Below, in pieces: positions 1 through 11,400 of a stretch of 64,000 nt of DNA; position 1 is the first letter of the stretch, and each line of letters begins with the position of its first letter. The notes under the pieces were generated by a model that saw only the letters and a program-made list of their open reading frames with translations, made no database searches and was not told the DNA's origin. The position numbers were made by a program, and so were the translations under genes. Source of the DNA: Neodiprion pinetum (lineage: Eukaryota; Arthropoda; Insecta; Hymenoptera; Diprionidae); the NCBI RefSeq assembly GCF_021155775.2, contig NC_060233.1, positions 9,736,782-9,800,781 of the forward strand, written 5' to 3'.

Positions 1-318
1 ATTTGTGCTCAATTTTCATCTATTCCCAGTAAGAGAATTATATGCTTGTCTTACAAGTGTAAAATTGAAAGAATCAGTAGAAATTTGAACTATCACAACC
101 TCATATTATTTAAATTTTTACAGGTGAATGAATTAAATGAACAAAATGAAACACGATTCACACCTATGTTAAAAGTGTAAAATGTTAAAAGTTCGATGTT
201 ACCGCGGATAAAAAAACAAAAATATTTTACGAATTGAATGCATCTTTTCATTTTGTTTCATCACAATTTATAGTTATGGTCAGGGCATGGAGGTGCTCTT
301 CATCACAAAGTAAAATTT
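1..318 (-). other. Presumed 3' UTR of the SH3BP5-like gene
   Basis: AT-rich sequence downstream of the TGA at 319-321. I see no AATAAA or ATTAAA on the minus strand here and no other coding sequence. The transcript probably continues beyond the left edge. Confidence 0.5.
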
Positions 319-1413
319 TCAAAAATTTGAACCACCCGGAAAAGTTGTAAAACTATGGTTTTCAGCCAAGTTCGTCAGGCTGCAACTTTTGTCTCTAGAA
401 AATTGCGTTTCTGGAAATCTTTGAATAAGTGATAGCAGCGGAAGTTCTCTGACACTTGAAGTTTTCGAACTCGGCCTTTTCGTTCTTGGACACTCCACGA
501 AATCTCTGTCCAAGCTATTTTCACAAGATTTAGCTATCTCTAATTTAGACGTTAGTCGACGCTTGACAGGAGTAGAGCTTGAACTGTTATATCCAAGCTT
601 ACTTTTATCATCACTGATACGATTTTCATTCAATTGATGAACATTATTTTTAAGCTTAGAATGGCTGCCATCACATTTGCTAAAATGGAACATTTCTTCG
701 CAATCATTTTTCGAATTACACTTTTCTTTACGCAATCCCAACGATCTTACAACATTTTCATCGCTTTGAGAATTTAATAGGTTTTCGAAATTCGATTCAG
801 TGATGTCATCTATTTCCAAATTCGACAGATCCACTGAAATTTTCTTTTTCGCATAAGTTAGGTTGATGTTTTGCGAATCCATGCCACTCGGCCCATCACG
901 TTTTTCAACATTGTCTGCAGTACCTTCTTGTCGACTAATCGGACAATTTTCACTTTCGACGTCATTGTTCAATGAAGCTGAAAGGGTATTTTGAGTTTTC
1001 GAAGGAGTTTCAGATGAGATCGAACTTGAATTAGTCGTTTGCTCAGCCATTGAGTGCCAATCTTTATAATATATCGCCGAGTCCGTTCGTTCTAAAGGTC
1101 TTTTAACAGTGGTTAACCCGTGATTGAATGATATTCTAGATTCGTTATCGTAATTGTTCCGTGACCTTTGAACTTGAGGCGAAATTTGACAACAGTTATC
1201 ATCAGACACTAGGCCGCTTTCACTGAACTTAAAGTCACGAAAGTCTTTACTCACTTCATCTGTGGTAAAGGAATTTAGCTTTCTAATGGGTAAGGTATTA
1301 AGCCTCTCAACACTGGCCTGTAACTCCAACTCCCATTGACTCGAATTAGACTCGCTTCCATCGACAGAACGAGTACTGAGTTGTTCCATTCGTTGTTTCA
1401 AGTCGTCAACATC
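319..1413 (-). CDS. SH3BP5: SH3BP5-like exon 7 (long C-terminal exon, stop codon)
   Basis: 364 codons plus TGA. It begins DVDDLKQRMEQLSTRSVDG, which lines up with the vertebrate C-terminal box ENRMKQLSLQCSKGRDG; in vertebrates that box lies close to the C-terminus. Here about 345 more residues follow, rich in Ser, Asn, Asp and Lys and with no recognisable domain (short motifs such as TPVKRRLTSK and SSSISSETPSK could be phosphorylation sites). Acceptor TTGCAG. No AATAAA was seen on the minus strand in the 318 bases that remain, so the 3' end probably lies outside the window. Confidence 0.88.
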   Translation of the reverse strand, partial: DVDDLKQRMEQLSTRSVDGSESNSSQWELELQASVERLNTLPIRKLNSFTTDEVSKDFRDFKFSESGLVSDDNCCQISPQVQRSRNNYDNESRISFNHGLTTVKRPLERTDSAIYYKDWHSMAEQTTNSSSISSETPSKTQNTLSASLNNDVESENCPISRQEGTADNVEKRDGPSGMDSQNINLTYAKKKISVDLSNLEIDDITESNFENLLNSQSDENVVRSLGLRKEKCNSKNDCEEMFHFSKCDGSHSKLKNNVHQLNENRISDDKSKLGYNSSSSTPVKRRLTSKLEIAKSCENSLDRDFVECPRTKRPSSKTSSVRELPLLSLIQRFPETQFSRDKSCSLTNLAENHSFTTFPGGSNF

Positions 1414-4194
1414 CTGCAATGAAATGAAAGATATTTTAGAATAATTGACCAGTAATTTCATAGCTGATATTAGAGTTGATTAGTAAGTTGAGTAGCCACC
1501 TCGAAGTCCCGAGTTCTTTCATCGATGTCTGGTTCACTGCTGGCTAAAGAGTTTATCCTGCTTAAGCTCAATTTATCCAATTCAGCTTCATAACTTAAAC
1601 TTGCCGTCGGACTTATAAGCTCAGCACCAACACCAGGTTCTCTCGGCCCCTTGGTCATATCTGAAATTTTTTTTACGAATTATGCGTAATTTTCTATGAA
1701 AACACTCTAAGAGCCCAATTACGAACAAATTTAGACAGATCATTGTTTAAATACCCTGGTATTTTCATGTATTTTAATTTTTATCTGCACAAGGGAATGT
1801 TATCACGGATAAATGTCACTCGGTGAATTTTGATCGTGACTTCTAACACGTTTAAACTTAATTTTGAAGGAAATCGTTGACAAGACCAATTGCGTAATAT
1901 CAAAGAATTTTTCATAGATTATGTACCATAGTCTCGTCTACGCTGATGAATTTGATTGCTGATGTCCTCCAGTATTCTAAGACTTCTGGCATAGGTATCT
2001 TTCGCTTTTTTAACTCCCTTCTGCAAACATTCCACTCTTGCCTTCTGAGTTGCCAGCATCTCGTCACACTGAGCTCTGATTTCAAAATACGGCTTTGATT
2101 TGATTATTGCTCTACGATGTTTCTCCTCAAGCTGTTGAACCTTTTTTTCAGCATCGTGAAAGAGGGTTGCTCGCCTCAGATGCTCTCTTCCGCATTCGGC
2201 TTTTTGATTTTCCGCATCCATGACCTGTTTTAAAATTCAATGATTCACATTACGTTAAATGACGTACTGCAGCGATGAAGAAATTAGCACCAAGCTCTTG
2301 ACGATTATCACAGTTGGTTGAATTAAGAGTTCCAATTTTTTTTCTACCATTGAAAACTATTAACACGTTCAATCTAGAACAGGCAATGCTGGTAATGGGA
2401 TGAAAGTATGTCAGGTTAATAAGAACTCAGACGAAAATTGATAGAGTTATCGTGAAAAAAAAAACTTTTATCCTACCTTGATAGTTGCATGATTCAGCAT
2501 GTCTTGCCATGCTTGATCAAAGTTCCACTCATGACGATGCGAAATAAATCCTGCCTCGGCCAAAGTGACGGTTTCTTTCGCTGCAGAATGGATTTCGCTA
2601 GCCCTCTGGAAGAGCTGTGCTTGACGTTGACACTGTATCTAGAATACATGATGAGGAAATTTTATATTTTTCAATGGCTTGGTTCGTTAAAATAATTTTA
2701 TAAAATTGTAATTATAATATTCATAAAATACAAAAAAGAAACTGTAACAATAGTTACAAACCTGAGCCTGCTGAGCCACTTCTAATGCTTTGTAATAACA
2801 TCTTGCTTTCTCTATGCAGCCTGTTCCTATTTTATTCGCTATCTCTTTCAATCGTCTTGTCGAATCTGATAACAATTGGCGAAATGCTGTGTGCGCTTCC
2901 TGGAAAAGACATTAATAGTATTGAAAAGAATTTGTAATAAGCAATGATTCCAGTTATTTTAAGGTTTTATTTAGCACCTATATGTGTGTTATATGAAATT
3001 TGCGATTATACATTTACTTCTAGATGAATAATTTACCAACTTACATCTAATTCAATTTCTAGTTTATTGATTTCGTCTGTGCAATTGTTGAGATTCTCCA
3101 ATTCGATCTGAAAGTAGAAAACAATCAATTATGTGTACTATAGCATTGTTCTACTGCTGCAATGAAGCAGAATCGTGTTTCTAGATCACAATTATTTGAA
3201 AGTACCGAAGTGGTTGTTAGCTATAGCGATGGGATAATTAATGCCAAGTATGCATCAGTTGTAAAGTTTCGATCAAGAAGTGATCAAAACAAAAAAAAAA
3301 AAAAATAACACAACGAAGGCGTAGAAGCTCAGTTATCAAGTATTCATAAACATTGCTACATTATGCATCTTTCGTGATGTGAAAACTGCATCGCTCGAAA
3401 AATGTTTGTTACTGAAACATGTGGTTAAAACATGTAGTTGTGACATTAGAAAAATGTCTACTCTTACAAGTAGTTAATAAATTGGTTATTCCAGTGAAAA
3501 ATCAAGGTTCCACACATTTCCCTCTTTTGAGTAAATATTGAACCACGAGCTACGATTTAATACATTCCAATTTGCAGAAAGAAATCGCCTCGCGTTTTTT
3601 CCGTCAGCAGTATTACACTAAAATTTGCAACTCAAACAAATATGCCGAGACTAAAGAACGACGAGTTACTACGTGATGAAATGTTTTCTAGAATTTAAAT
3701 ACCGTGGTCTACACGTGGGAATTAGTGTGCGTGTACACATCCTGCCTGTGACTCATGAATGATTAAACACACCTTGACGCACGGTAATATTTGCACAAAA
3801 GATTATCAGTAACAATCGTAGGTGGGAAGTAGGGGGGAAAGCATCGACGGGGTTTAGAAAATAAAATCGGAACGCAGGTCGAAAGATGATTAGCATTCGT
3901 TGAGGTGAAAGAATGAACGCACGGGATGTAAACGAAGTAGGGCAAGGTGCCAGGCCGTGTCAGGTAGCGCGAGGCGCCGATTTACGGCGGTGAAAATTTC
4001 GTAAATGCGAACACAAAAGGCTGACCTAACCTAACTTAACTTGACTCCGAAAAGCAATGTTGCAAATGAGACTGATCGTGCTCGAGAGCGGAAAATTGGA
4101 GAAGATGTCGGAGATGAGAACGAGTTTGGCTCACCTGAATGCGGGGGTCCAAAGGACCCTCAGCGTCGACGCTCGCGTCGTCCGAGGCGTCCAT
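319..4194 (-). CDS. SH3BP5: SH3BP5 / Parcas-type protein, complete seven-exon coding region
   Basis: CDS join on the minus strand: 4194-4135, 3107-3045, 2899-2762, 2638-2477, 2224-1927, 1660-1500, 1413-319, giving 1977 nt and 658 residues. All six introns are GT-AG and the frame is continuous. Family signatures include LDPRIQ (res 16-20), ELENLNNCTDEIN, WQDMLNHAT (about res 131-139), KSKPYFE in exon 5, ILEDISNQIHQRRR at the end of exon 5, and GPREPGVGAE just after it; these match the vertebrate blocks DPRIQ, WQEMLNHAT, NKSKPYFELKA, EMISDEIHERRR and GPRGCGVGAE. Residues about 20-240 are helical and charged, as expected for the coiled-coil SH3BP5 domain. Known family role: guanine-nucleotide exchange on Rab11 (REI-1/SH3BP5) and, in fly, Parcas acts with Btk29A. 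Residues 295-658 are Ser/Asn-rich and probably disordered. The start is the first in-frame ATG after an in-frame TGA at 4240-4242 and has A at -3 and G at +4. Function is inferred from homology. Confidence 0.93.
1500..1660 (-). CDS. SH3BP5: SH3BP5-like exon 6
   Basis: Two bases plus 53 codons (res 241-294). It begins DMTKGPREPGVGAE, matching the vertebrate MGPRGCGVGAE box after the coiled coil, followed by a Ser/Glu-rich stretch SLSRINSLASSEPDIDERTRDFE. Acceptor TTTCAG. Donor GAG|GTGGCT gives a phase 0 end and an 86 bp intron. Retaining that intron would end the protein at a TAA at 1470-1472. Confidence 0.9.
1927..2224 (-). CDS. SH3BP5: SH3BP5-like exon 5
   Basis: Ninety-nine codons plus one base (res 142-240), starting VMDAENQKAE and ending HQRRRDY. 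It holds LEEKHRRAIIKSKPYFEIRAQ and RSLRILEDISNQIHQRRR, the last conserved coiled-coil helix of the family. The acceptor is AACAG. The donor G|GTACAT is the weakest in the gene but is the only one that keeps frame with exon 6; reading on meets a TAA at 1919-1921. Confidence 0.92.
2477..2638 (-). CDS. SH3BP5: SH3BP5-like exon 4
   Basis: Fifty-four codons (res 88-141), including RASEIHSAAKETVTLAEAG and FDQAWQDMLNHATIK. The WQ-D/E-MLNHAT block is a hallmark of the family. Acceptor TTCTAG, donor AAG|GTAGG. Phase 0 at both ends. Confidence 0.94.
2762..2899 (-). CDS. SH3BP5: SH3BP5-like exon 3
   Basis: Forty-six codons (res 42-87), starting EAHTAFRQLL and ending EVAQQAQ, matching the vertebrate KIGKAVEDSKPYWEARRVARQAQ region through KIGTGCIEKARCYYKALEVAQQAQ. 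Acceptor TTCCAG, donor CAG|GTTTGT. Phase 0 at both ends. Confidence 0.93.
3045..3107 (-). CDS. SH3BP5: SH3BP5-like exon 2
   Basis: Twenty-one codons reading IELENLNNCTDEINKLEIELD, equivalent to the vertebrate segment ELEKLNQSTDDINRRETELED. Acceptor TTTCAG and donor GTAAGT are both consensus. Phase 0 at both ends. Start of the coiled-coil region. Confidence 0.93.
3108..4134 (-). other. Intron 1 of the SH3BP5-like gene (1027 bp)
   Basis: GT at 4134-4133 and TTTCAG at the acceptor. It contains a short A-run around 3290-3305. A telomere-like CCTAACCTAACTTAAC stretch lies at about 4024-4039, close to the donor. No coding sequence seen. Confidence 0.85.
4135..4194 (-). CDS. SH3BP5: SH3BP5-like exon 1 (start codon)
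   Basis: Twenty codons, an acidic N-terminus (MDASDDASVDAEGPLDPRIQ) ending in the family-conserved DPRIQ. The donor is CAG|GTGAG-like at 4134/4133 and the exon ends in phase 0. An in-frame TGA lies 48 nt upstream with no ATG between, which fixes the start. Two upstream ATGs (4232 and 4214) are out of frame. Confidence 0.93.
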
Positions 4195-5000
4195 TCTCTG
4201 TTTTTCAGCTTCATTTAACGTCTCCGAATCATGATGCTCTCAGGCAGGAAGCGCGGCTCTTCTCAGCTCTTCTCCTCTTGCCGTCGGCGAAGGACCTGCC
4301 TCGCGTAGTTTGTTTCACTGCTCGACATTTACGTAACGATTCAGGTTTAAAAATACGTATTAAGCGTATTAGAGAAGCAGAGGCAGAACGGTGAAGATGG
4401 GCGGGGGAACGGTCAGGTTATATTTTCCGAATCCGCGAGGTTCGACGCCACAGTCACACCGCGAATAACTGGGAGCGCGAAACTGTTGGCGGCCTGTCGA
4501 GACGATCTGCGATTGCGTTGCTGTGTCGTGTTGTATCATCCGTCTGGCGATCATTTGCATACAGTAAATGTCATGATTTCATTCAAAGGTCACGCGTACT
4601 GCTCTTCTCCTTCTCCTTCTCCTCCCCCCTCAGCCGCAAACTGACTAATGGCCCAGCTCGCCGTGGGCGAATAATAACTCAAATCAGTACCATAACCTTT
4701 TCTTTCACAGGCCGAAGCTACGGTGGAAGAAGTGGATGCAACGCAAAATACCGATACACGCAGAGATGAGTAGGTCTCTGATACACGTAAGAGCGTTCCT
4801 CCCACTCACCGTGCTGACAGTGCTCGAGAGATGGCTTGGCTTGACAAATGACAGCTTACACGCTACCCACGCTACAACTCACGGAAGCGAACTGAAGTTG
4901 TGTACCTAACGTAGCCATCTTGCGCTCACCTGTTAGGTGGTATGCGTCTGACGTCATGGGGAATTCCGTTGCGTCGGTAAAAGAGATTACAAGTTTTTCA
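4195..5000 (-). promoter_or_regulatory. Presumed 5' UTR and promoter region of the SH3BP5-like gene
   Basis: This stretch is visibly richer in G+C and CpG than its surroundings. On the minus strand, reading toward the gene, it holds a consensus CRE palindrome TGACGTCA (4949-4956), a small dyad CACCTGTTAGGTG with an E-box (4927-4939), and an AAGATGGC motif (4914-4921), which resembles the YY1/Pho-type element common near transcription starts. Two out-of-frame upstream ATGs (4232 and 4214) precede the true start. The promoter role is inferred from position and motifs only; no TATA box is evident. Confidence 0.45.
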
Positions 5001-7397
5001 AATGAATCGAAAACTTCAGCACCTCGTAGACCTTTCCACGTTGCGTCCGGTCAATTATTGGTTCATCATTTTACAATTAGACAAAGATCGTTCCCGGATT
5101 AATGCAAGTAAATTTACTCTCGAATTTACTTTAAGGGTATACAGTCTTCTACCTCTACCGACTGAGTAAACTCATCCTTATTCTTCATGTATTGAACGAA
5201 CAAATGAACGGGAAAGGTTCAAATTTCGATGGTGCATCGCTCTTTTGTAACAGAATTTGTGCAGCTTTCTCACAGGTGCTACCATTCTTGTATTTCCTGC
5301 ATTTCTGAGGCTATAAAGTCCATGGACGAGTTACTTTCCGCGATATGTATATTTATGCATCGCAGTGTACCCGCTGTGCGATAAGAGTCAATCATCGCCT
5401 AATTCATGAATGACGTTGCTACAGACAGCCAGCTACGGGTAATCTTTTTAAACAAGCAAAAGGACACGAAATCAGCCCTCAGCAATATTTCAAATGGATT
5501 TGGCCGGTAGTCGATACTCGTGGCGATTTAGTCGGTAACAATAGGGCCGTTATCTTATATTGAGACAAGGTATTTCGATCGGTAAGTCAGTTGGCCATGC
5601 CAACTGATACAGGGCGTTTATTTAAACAAACAATGTTCCCCCGGGCTTACAATAGTTTGCCAGGTTGAATTCTCGGCAGGTCTGTCCAGCTTGTTTTACA
5701 GCGAGCTAGCTAAAACCATTGGAACTAATTGTAAGAAAAATGAAAAGAAAAAGATTGTGAATAAAATGATGTTAAACAAATCAATTTGTGTTGCCTAATT
5801 TATCTTTCCAAATAGTAGTAAATCGATCGGTAATACTTTCCAATTGTATTTGGGATATTTTGAAAAGAATTATGCATGGTATGAATACAAGTCATTCTCT
5901 ATCTGATGAAATTATTAAAAATTTATAGGTAGAGAGCTGATCTTTATACAGTTTTCAAGATTTCTCTGACGATGCTTTTATATCGAACGTTGTTTCAATG
6001 GAAATAAACGTGTTGCGTAGAACAACCGATATTTAGATTCGGGCAGACGCAAAAGAAGTCAATTATAGTCATGCCCGGTGAAAACTGATTGGACGGTCTG
6101 AATTGCAAAATAGTTACGTGATGCGAATATGATCACGGATTCCAATTCCAGAGACGATAACACGAAATTAAAACCGCTGCTAATTTTCAATCGGTTTAAA
6201 AGATTAAATTTTTCTCTCTCAGGCGTAATTTCCATTTTTCAGTATGAATCAATCGCAAATTTCAATAGCGCCATTACTCACTTACTCCGTTCAAACGGAC
6301 TGTTTTAAAATTGAATTATCACGAAGTGGTCTGTACAATCTACGCACGGCATTTGCGTACGGTGCATAATGTGAAATATTTTTCAATGGTTAATAAACAG
6401 GCGCAACTCACTCGAGCGATGAACGATAAGTCATGCCTTATTACTGTACAGTTAACCGTAGCTATACATACCTATATCTGTGTTTAGATTGAATCAACGT
6501 ACGTACTCAACTTCAACTGCATCGCGGTGTAAACCAAGTCTGTAATCGTATACGTCTGCAATAAAACAGTGGTTTTGTAAAAAAAAAATCCACATAAATA
6601 GAGCGTGTCATTTAAAAATACGTTGAATTGAAACGTTGGTTGCACCACGGCGAATTGAATTTTCATTCTATCGTAAAATCAAATCTTCAGTGACATTGAA
6701 CTCGAATTACGAACGCGAAGCGTTATGTCGTTTTAATCATAAGTGCAGTAGCAGTTCTCTCACACGATAACATGCAGAATGAAACACGCGCAGCAACAAT
6801 ATGGCGAAATTCTAGCTCTGTTGTTGAACTGAATGTTATCATGAAACATTAATACGTGATTCGATCATCAAACCTCAGGTTTAGGTGCATATGTTGGTGT
6901 ACTGTGAATACGTTAAGTACACATATGACGGTGTCGTGCATTATTTTGACCTACCGCGCAATTTGATCGTCAAATATTATGGTGTCTCCTCCCATCAAAG
7001 TCGACCTAAAGCAAACCGCATTCATGCACTATACGTATATCTATATTCGTATGCAGCGGAAGATAAGCATCGCACAATACGCATGGGTGACTTTTAATTA
7101 AGATAATAGAGCGTGGAACGTGCAGGGAAGGGATTATCGTCGAGAAAGGCCACCGGTGTATGGTGATAAATTACAACCTAAGATTTCGCCGAATTCGCTT
7201 TAGAGGATATTTATACATACCTATTATACGTGTACATATAGAGATTTCAATTAGAAGTAGATCAAGAATCGGGATGAGGGTGAGGATCTTGCGGATGATG
7301 GATCACGCTCCAAACGCACACACGATCAGCTTTTTGCCTGTACTTGAGATTTATCTCCAACGAACAGTGCAATCACATTTCTTATCCCAGATGGCAG
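5001..7397. other. Intergenic, no gene recognised
   Basis: Reading frames here are short and lack conserved motifs. The sequence is unremarkable AT-rich DNA with some MboI-rich stretches but no obvious tandem repeat or mobile element. Confidence 0.5.
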
Positions 7398-7824
7398 ACT
7401 GAGAGAAATTTTTAGGTCCGGTTACCGCTCAGTCCTTAACTATTTTCATTTCTTACCACAATCGAAAAATATAGTTCCAAGTACAAAATGAAAATTATTT
7501 TTCCAGCTGTTACCGGAAAGTTTAGAATCCGTTGCTATTCTTTCTCATTACGACCGCTGCTGCTATGTTTTCTTGCGACTGTCGCGAAAATTTAACGCTT
7601 GTGGAACAATAAATTGACGTTAAAGTCTTGTTTAACTAAAAAAGTAGAGTAAACTTCACAAACTGGTCTTCCGCTGCAATTACCAAAAAAGGATCGACAA
7701 TAGCGCAAAATGGTTAGGCGTACCTCGTTTTTCGTAATTCCAACAATATTCAAACAGTTTTTTTTAACGATACCTGTTGTACTGAATTTTTCTAGTTACT
7801 GTAACAAATGAAATTTTTCTCAGT
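7398..7824 (-). mobile_element. Short non-autonomous DNA element (MITE), CTGAGA family, copy 1
   Basis: Ends are ACTGAGAGAAATTTTTAG on the left and its imperfect complement (AAATTTTTCTCAGT) on the right. The whole 427 bp matches, in reverse orientation, the 431 bp element at 40059-40489, including shared internal blocks such as CGAAAAATATAGTTC and the GATACCTGTTGTACTG-like segment. No coding capacity. Probably mobilised by a TA-targeting transposase (see the flanking TA of the 40 kb copy). Confidence 0.8.
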
Positions 7825-9959
7825 GCGGGAAAACAAAAATTGAAGAATGACAATCGTCTAAAAAGTTTAGGCATCTTAGGCATTCAAATATTTGCACTTG
7901 TTCTTTGACACGTGATTTGCGAATGCTGGTAAATCATGATATTCTATAAAAGTATGACGAAAAAGACAACGAACACCTTATTATTGTCGTTAGCATTGAA
8001 ACGCCGCAAGTATGGTAGCAAACGCGAAATTTAATTCGGGTAATATAGAGAAATTTATGATTACGATAAAGAGGAGAAAATTTCACCCGCGATGGGTGAT
8101 TCTTTTTTATTTTTTTTCTATCGTTCATCGTCAGGCTGATACGCGTTCCAGCGACGGTTTATTGTTACAAGGTATCATTTTATTCCAGCGTTAATTAACC
8201 AATTAAAACTTGACTGCTGTCCCCTGCTAGATTCGCCCCTTCGCTCGGTTTGTGCCCGTTAAAATATTTAGACACCACGGGCGTAGTATACATGTATCAT
8301 GTGTATTTTATGACAAGTCGTTTGTTTAAGGCCGCATATAAACCGGCTGGAAATAAAAGCCCTTCATATCCGGAAATAACGTATTTTATTTCCCAGACAT
8401 TGCTCAACGCTTGCAGATGTCGTTGCTGCAGGTATGTTATAACAATTTACAATCCTAGGTATAATAAGTAATATAGCCCACTGTTGTCATTGGCGAAAAA
8501 ATTTGTAAAATGCGAAACGAAATTTAATTTAACGCTTCGTCAATTCACTGAATTTTTCGTCGAGTGCATAGATTGTTTCAGCACATTTTTAATGCCAATA
8601 TTGCAGGATTGAAAACAAATTAACCCAGTAGATTCGATGAAATATTATACAACAATATGTGCATAATTGTCTGCATAGTGATTGGCTCATCGTAAAATTC
8701 CTGAGTGCCGATCAAACGTCCCGGAGTGATAATTTACTCATTTAACACGATGATGTTTAATTTGAAGCTGGTTTACATTACGGATATATAATATACGACA
8801 CGGTGATGCGATTCTAGATGTGCTGCTTGAAAGTGAAATTAATATTATTACAATATTTCATACGCTAATAATAAAAATTAATCAAAATTTCTTTACCTCC
8901 AATTTTTTTTTTTTGTCGATAATTTACAGGAAAATGTGAAAAATATATCAGAAAATTAGAAGGAAAAGATTTTTGTAGAATAGGCTTCATGTCTTAAGAA
9001 TTTCTTCACGATTCTCTGATGTGAAAAAATTTCCAAGCGGACGATCGTTTTTTTTTTTTGGTCTTCTTTTTCGTTTTTGCAGGAAATATTTTTACCCGCG
9101 TATTACTTTGGGGGGATAAGATGAGTATATCAAGTTACATCACGTGCACAGCTTGTCACTCGGTTTATCATGCTATTATAATCCAGTGTATAACAGGCCA
9201 GTTTAGTTGCGTGTTATAATGCCGAGGGTTTCACGCATCGCACGATCTGTTATCATTTCACCTCAGGCAATCTCGGGTTCGTCGCATACATACACGATTA
9301 TCCCGAATGGGTTTACCTATAATACCGCAATATAGTTTGCTAAATAAGTGCTAACTTATAAGCAAAAGCGGTATTTCGTCGTTGGTTCTTTATGGCGGAT
9401 ATCGGAAACCCTCGAATCGGAGTTACAGAATTATGAGTTCCAGAGTGACGAAGCTTATGACAAAACTGTAATAAGACACGTACGAAACTTTGAAACAAAA
9501 GGACTCGCGAAATAAGCGTTGGAATCACTTGCACGTCACTGACTTTTTCGATTTTCACTTAAACAGTTTCACGCGATAATTTTTCATACGCGAAAGATGC
9601 GGACTCAAAGTCTGACATGGTTTGAGGAAAATGTATATTACTAAGAAACAGGACATTAGATTTATGGTAAGAGATGTTCGGAACTTGTATTTTCAACCAT
9701 TTTTCTCGACGATCAAGTGCCGCGTATTTGATACGCTGAACAATTGAGTCGCAATTATCAATCTAGAGGAAAAACAAGCTGGCTTTAAACTGATCATAAT
9801 AAAAAGCCCTTGAACTTCCCGTTCTCATACTACAGGTTCCTAGTACATAGAGAAAAAAAAGAACAACATCCAAATCGAATTTCGAATTAAATATGCAGAT
9901 TTGTGATCGACAATTTTAAAGTCCTCGGATACCACATTACGTGAAAATATAACGATTTT
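7825..9959. other. Intergenic, no gene recognised
   Basis: AT-rich sequence with several poly-T tracts (for example near 8907 and 9047). No family motif in any frame. Confidence 0.45.
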
Positions 9960-9964
9960 TTTTT

Positions 9965-10200
9965 TATTTTGAACCACTAGAATGGATCCAACGTTACAAA
10001 TTTTGTAAGTCTGACCTTGGATTCGTTATCGGTGACTCAAAAAACCTCCGTCTACCAATTTCTACCAAAATCGGAATATTTTTAGATTTTTTCCTCCATA
10101 TTGGATCGCCGTTTTGGATTTCGCAATCGGACTTCAGATTCGTGATTAGCGACCCAAAAAATCTTGCTATACAAATTTTCATTCAATTCCATTAATCCAT
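9965..10200 (-). repeat. Fragment of a dispersed repeat module, two units about 112 bp apart
   Basis: On the minus strand, two successive units contain GCTAATCACGAATCTGAAG-like and CACCGATAACGAATCC-like segments, with a GGCGATCCAATATGG-like segment after the first. The same module is found at 19.7-20.1, 33.2-33.5, 53.9-54.05, 61.0-61.26 and 63.3-63.4 kb. Confidence 0.65.
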
Positions 10201-11174
10201 TCTCAAGATATCCTCATTTAAATAATTGTAAAATTGCCCAACCGATCAAAGCCAAAATCTAATCAGTTCTAAGTTTGGAAAATCCGCGTCGATTGACTCG
10301 AAAATCATTGAAATCCTGTAACTGATTCTCGAGATATCGTCGGACAAAAAATTGATCTACATCTGAAAATGATTGGAGGTGATTCTCTGAACTTCAAAAC
10401 GTAATTACAACTTCCTTATTTCTCTGAAAACAAGGAAACGGTAAGTTAAAAAATGACTTGCGATATCGCTGCTGAATAAACTACAAGTATTTTTATACAC
10501 TTGAGAAATTGATTCATGAGCGACGATGTACGGATCGAGATTGAATAAATGAATGGCACTTGTACGTCTCGAACGACTGACAACGAGCTGAGAGATTGAA
10601 AAGCCTGTTAATCTTCCCAATCTACTGTATGGAAATGGAAAGGAAAAACGGCATCAATGGATGATGCTGGAGGTGTGCGAACTGCAGACTGAGCGCACGT
10701 AATCCGATACCGAATAGGTTATATCGATTCTCAATACAGCAGGTGCTGTTGCTTCCTCCTTTATATTATACATGCATTCGTGCACTCTGGTTATACGGCT
10801 TGCAGCGGATTGTTTAGGGCTTTACTGCTACAGCTTCCCTGCCGACCAGTTGTGGTCCAGACTAGGTTTATTGATACGAATAGAAATGATCCAAAATGTG
10901 GACATGACATCTGTCTGAAAGAGTAAGAGACTGAGAAGCTTTTCTTTATTTTTCTTTTTTTTTTTTTTTTATAGCGACTATGAAATTACAGGAAAATTAT
11001 CAACGTTACAATATCACGGTTTAAATATCGTTGGAATCATGAGAATATTTTTTACACCCGAGTATTTACCGTGATCACAATTTTCAAAGCCATAGTTTCT
11101 GCTTGTTGCAAAATTAAATCTGTTTGTTTGATTATGAGCTACATTTTTTTTTTTTTTTTTTTTTATTAGGTAGG
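10201..11174. other. Intergenic, no gene recognised
   Basis: No coding motif. Contains long poly-T tracts near 10950-10970 and 11143-11164. Confidence 0.45.
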
Positions 11175-11400
11175 CATTGAACGATTTATTATTCGACCAA
11201 CATCAAATTACAGGAACAAATGTAAGAAAATAATGTAAGTTTTACCACAATAAAAAAAGAATAGTTTCACTTACTTCATTTTCTGTTTGAGCTACGAAAT
11301 TAATTTCCATTTCGTATTTGAACTGTATGTTTTTTTTTTTTTTTTTGGCTGTAATACGTAATGAAAATAGTTAAGAGACTGTATTTTTACCGCATTTGTT
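11175..11400 (+). mobile_element. Decayed CTGAGA-family MITE fragment
   Basis: Matches part of the 40 kb element in the same orientation: an ATTTATT-ATTCG-CAACATCAAATTA block, AAGAATAGT, GAGCTACGAAATTAATTT, and AATACGTAATGAAAATAGTTA followed by a degenerate right end. Both ends are missing or unrecognisable. Confidence 0.5.

Noticed and set aside
1470..1499. Read-through of SH3BP5-like exon 6 to a TAA as the real C-terminus
   Set aside because: The 86 bp intron has good GT and AG sites, and exon 7 resumes with the conserved RMEQLS box, so splicing is far more likely; retention could still occur as a minor form.
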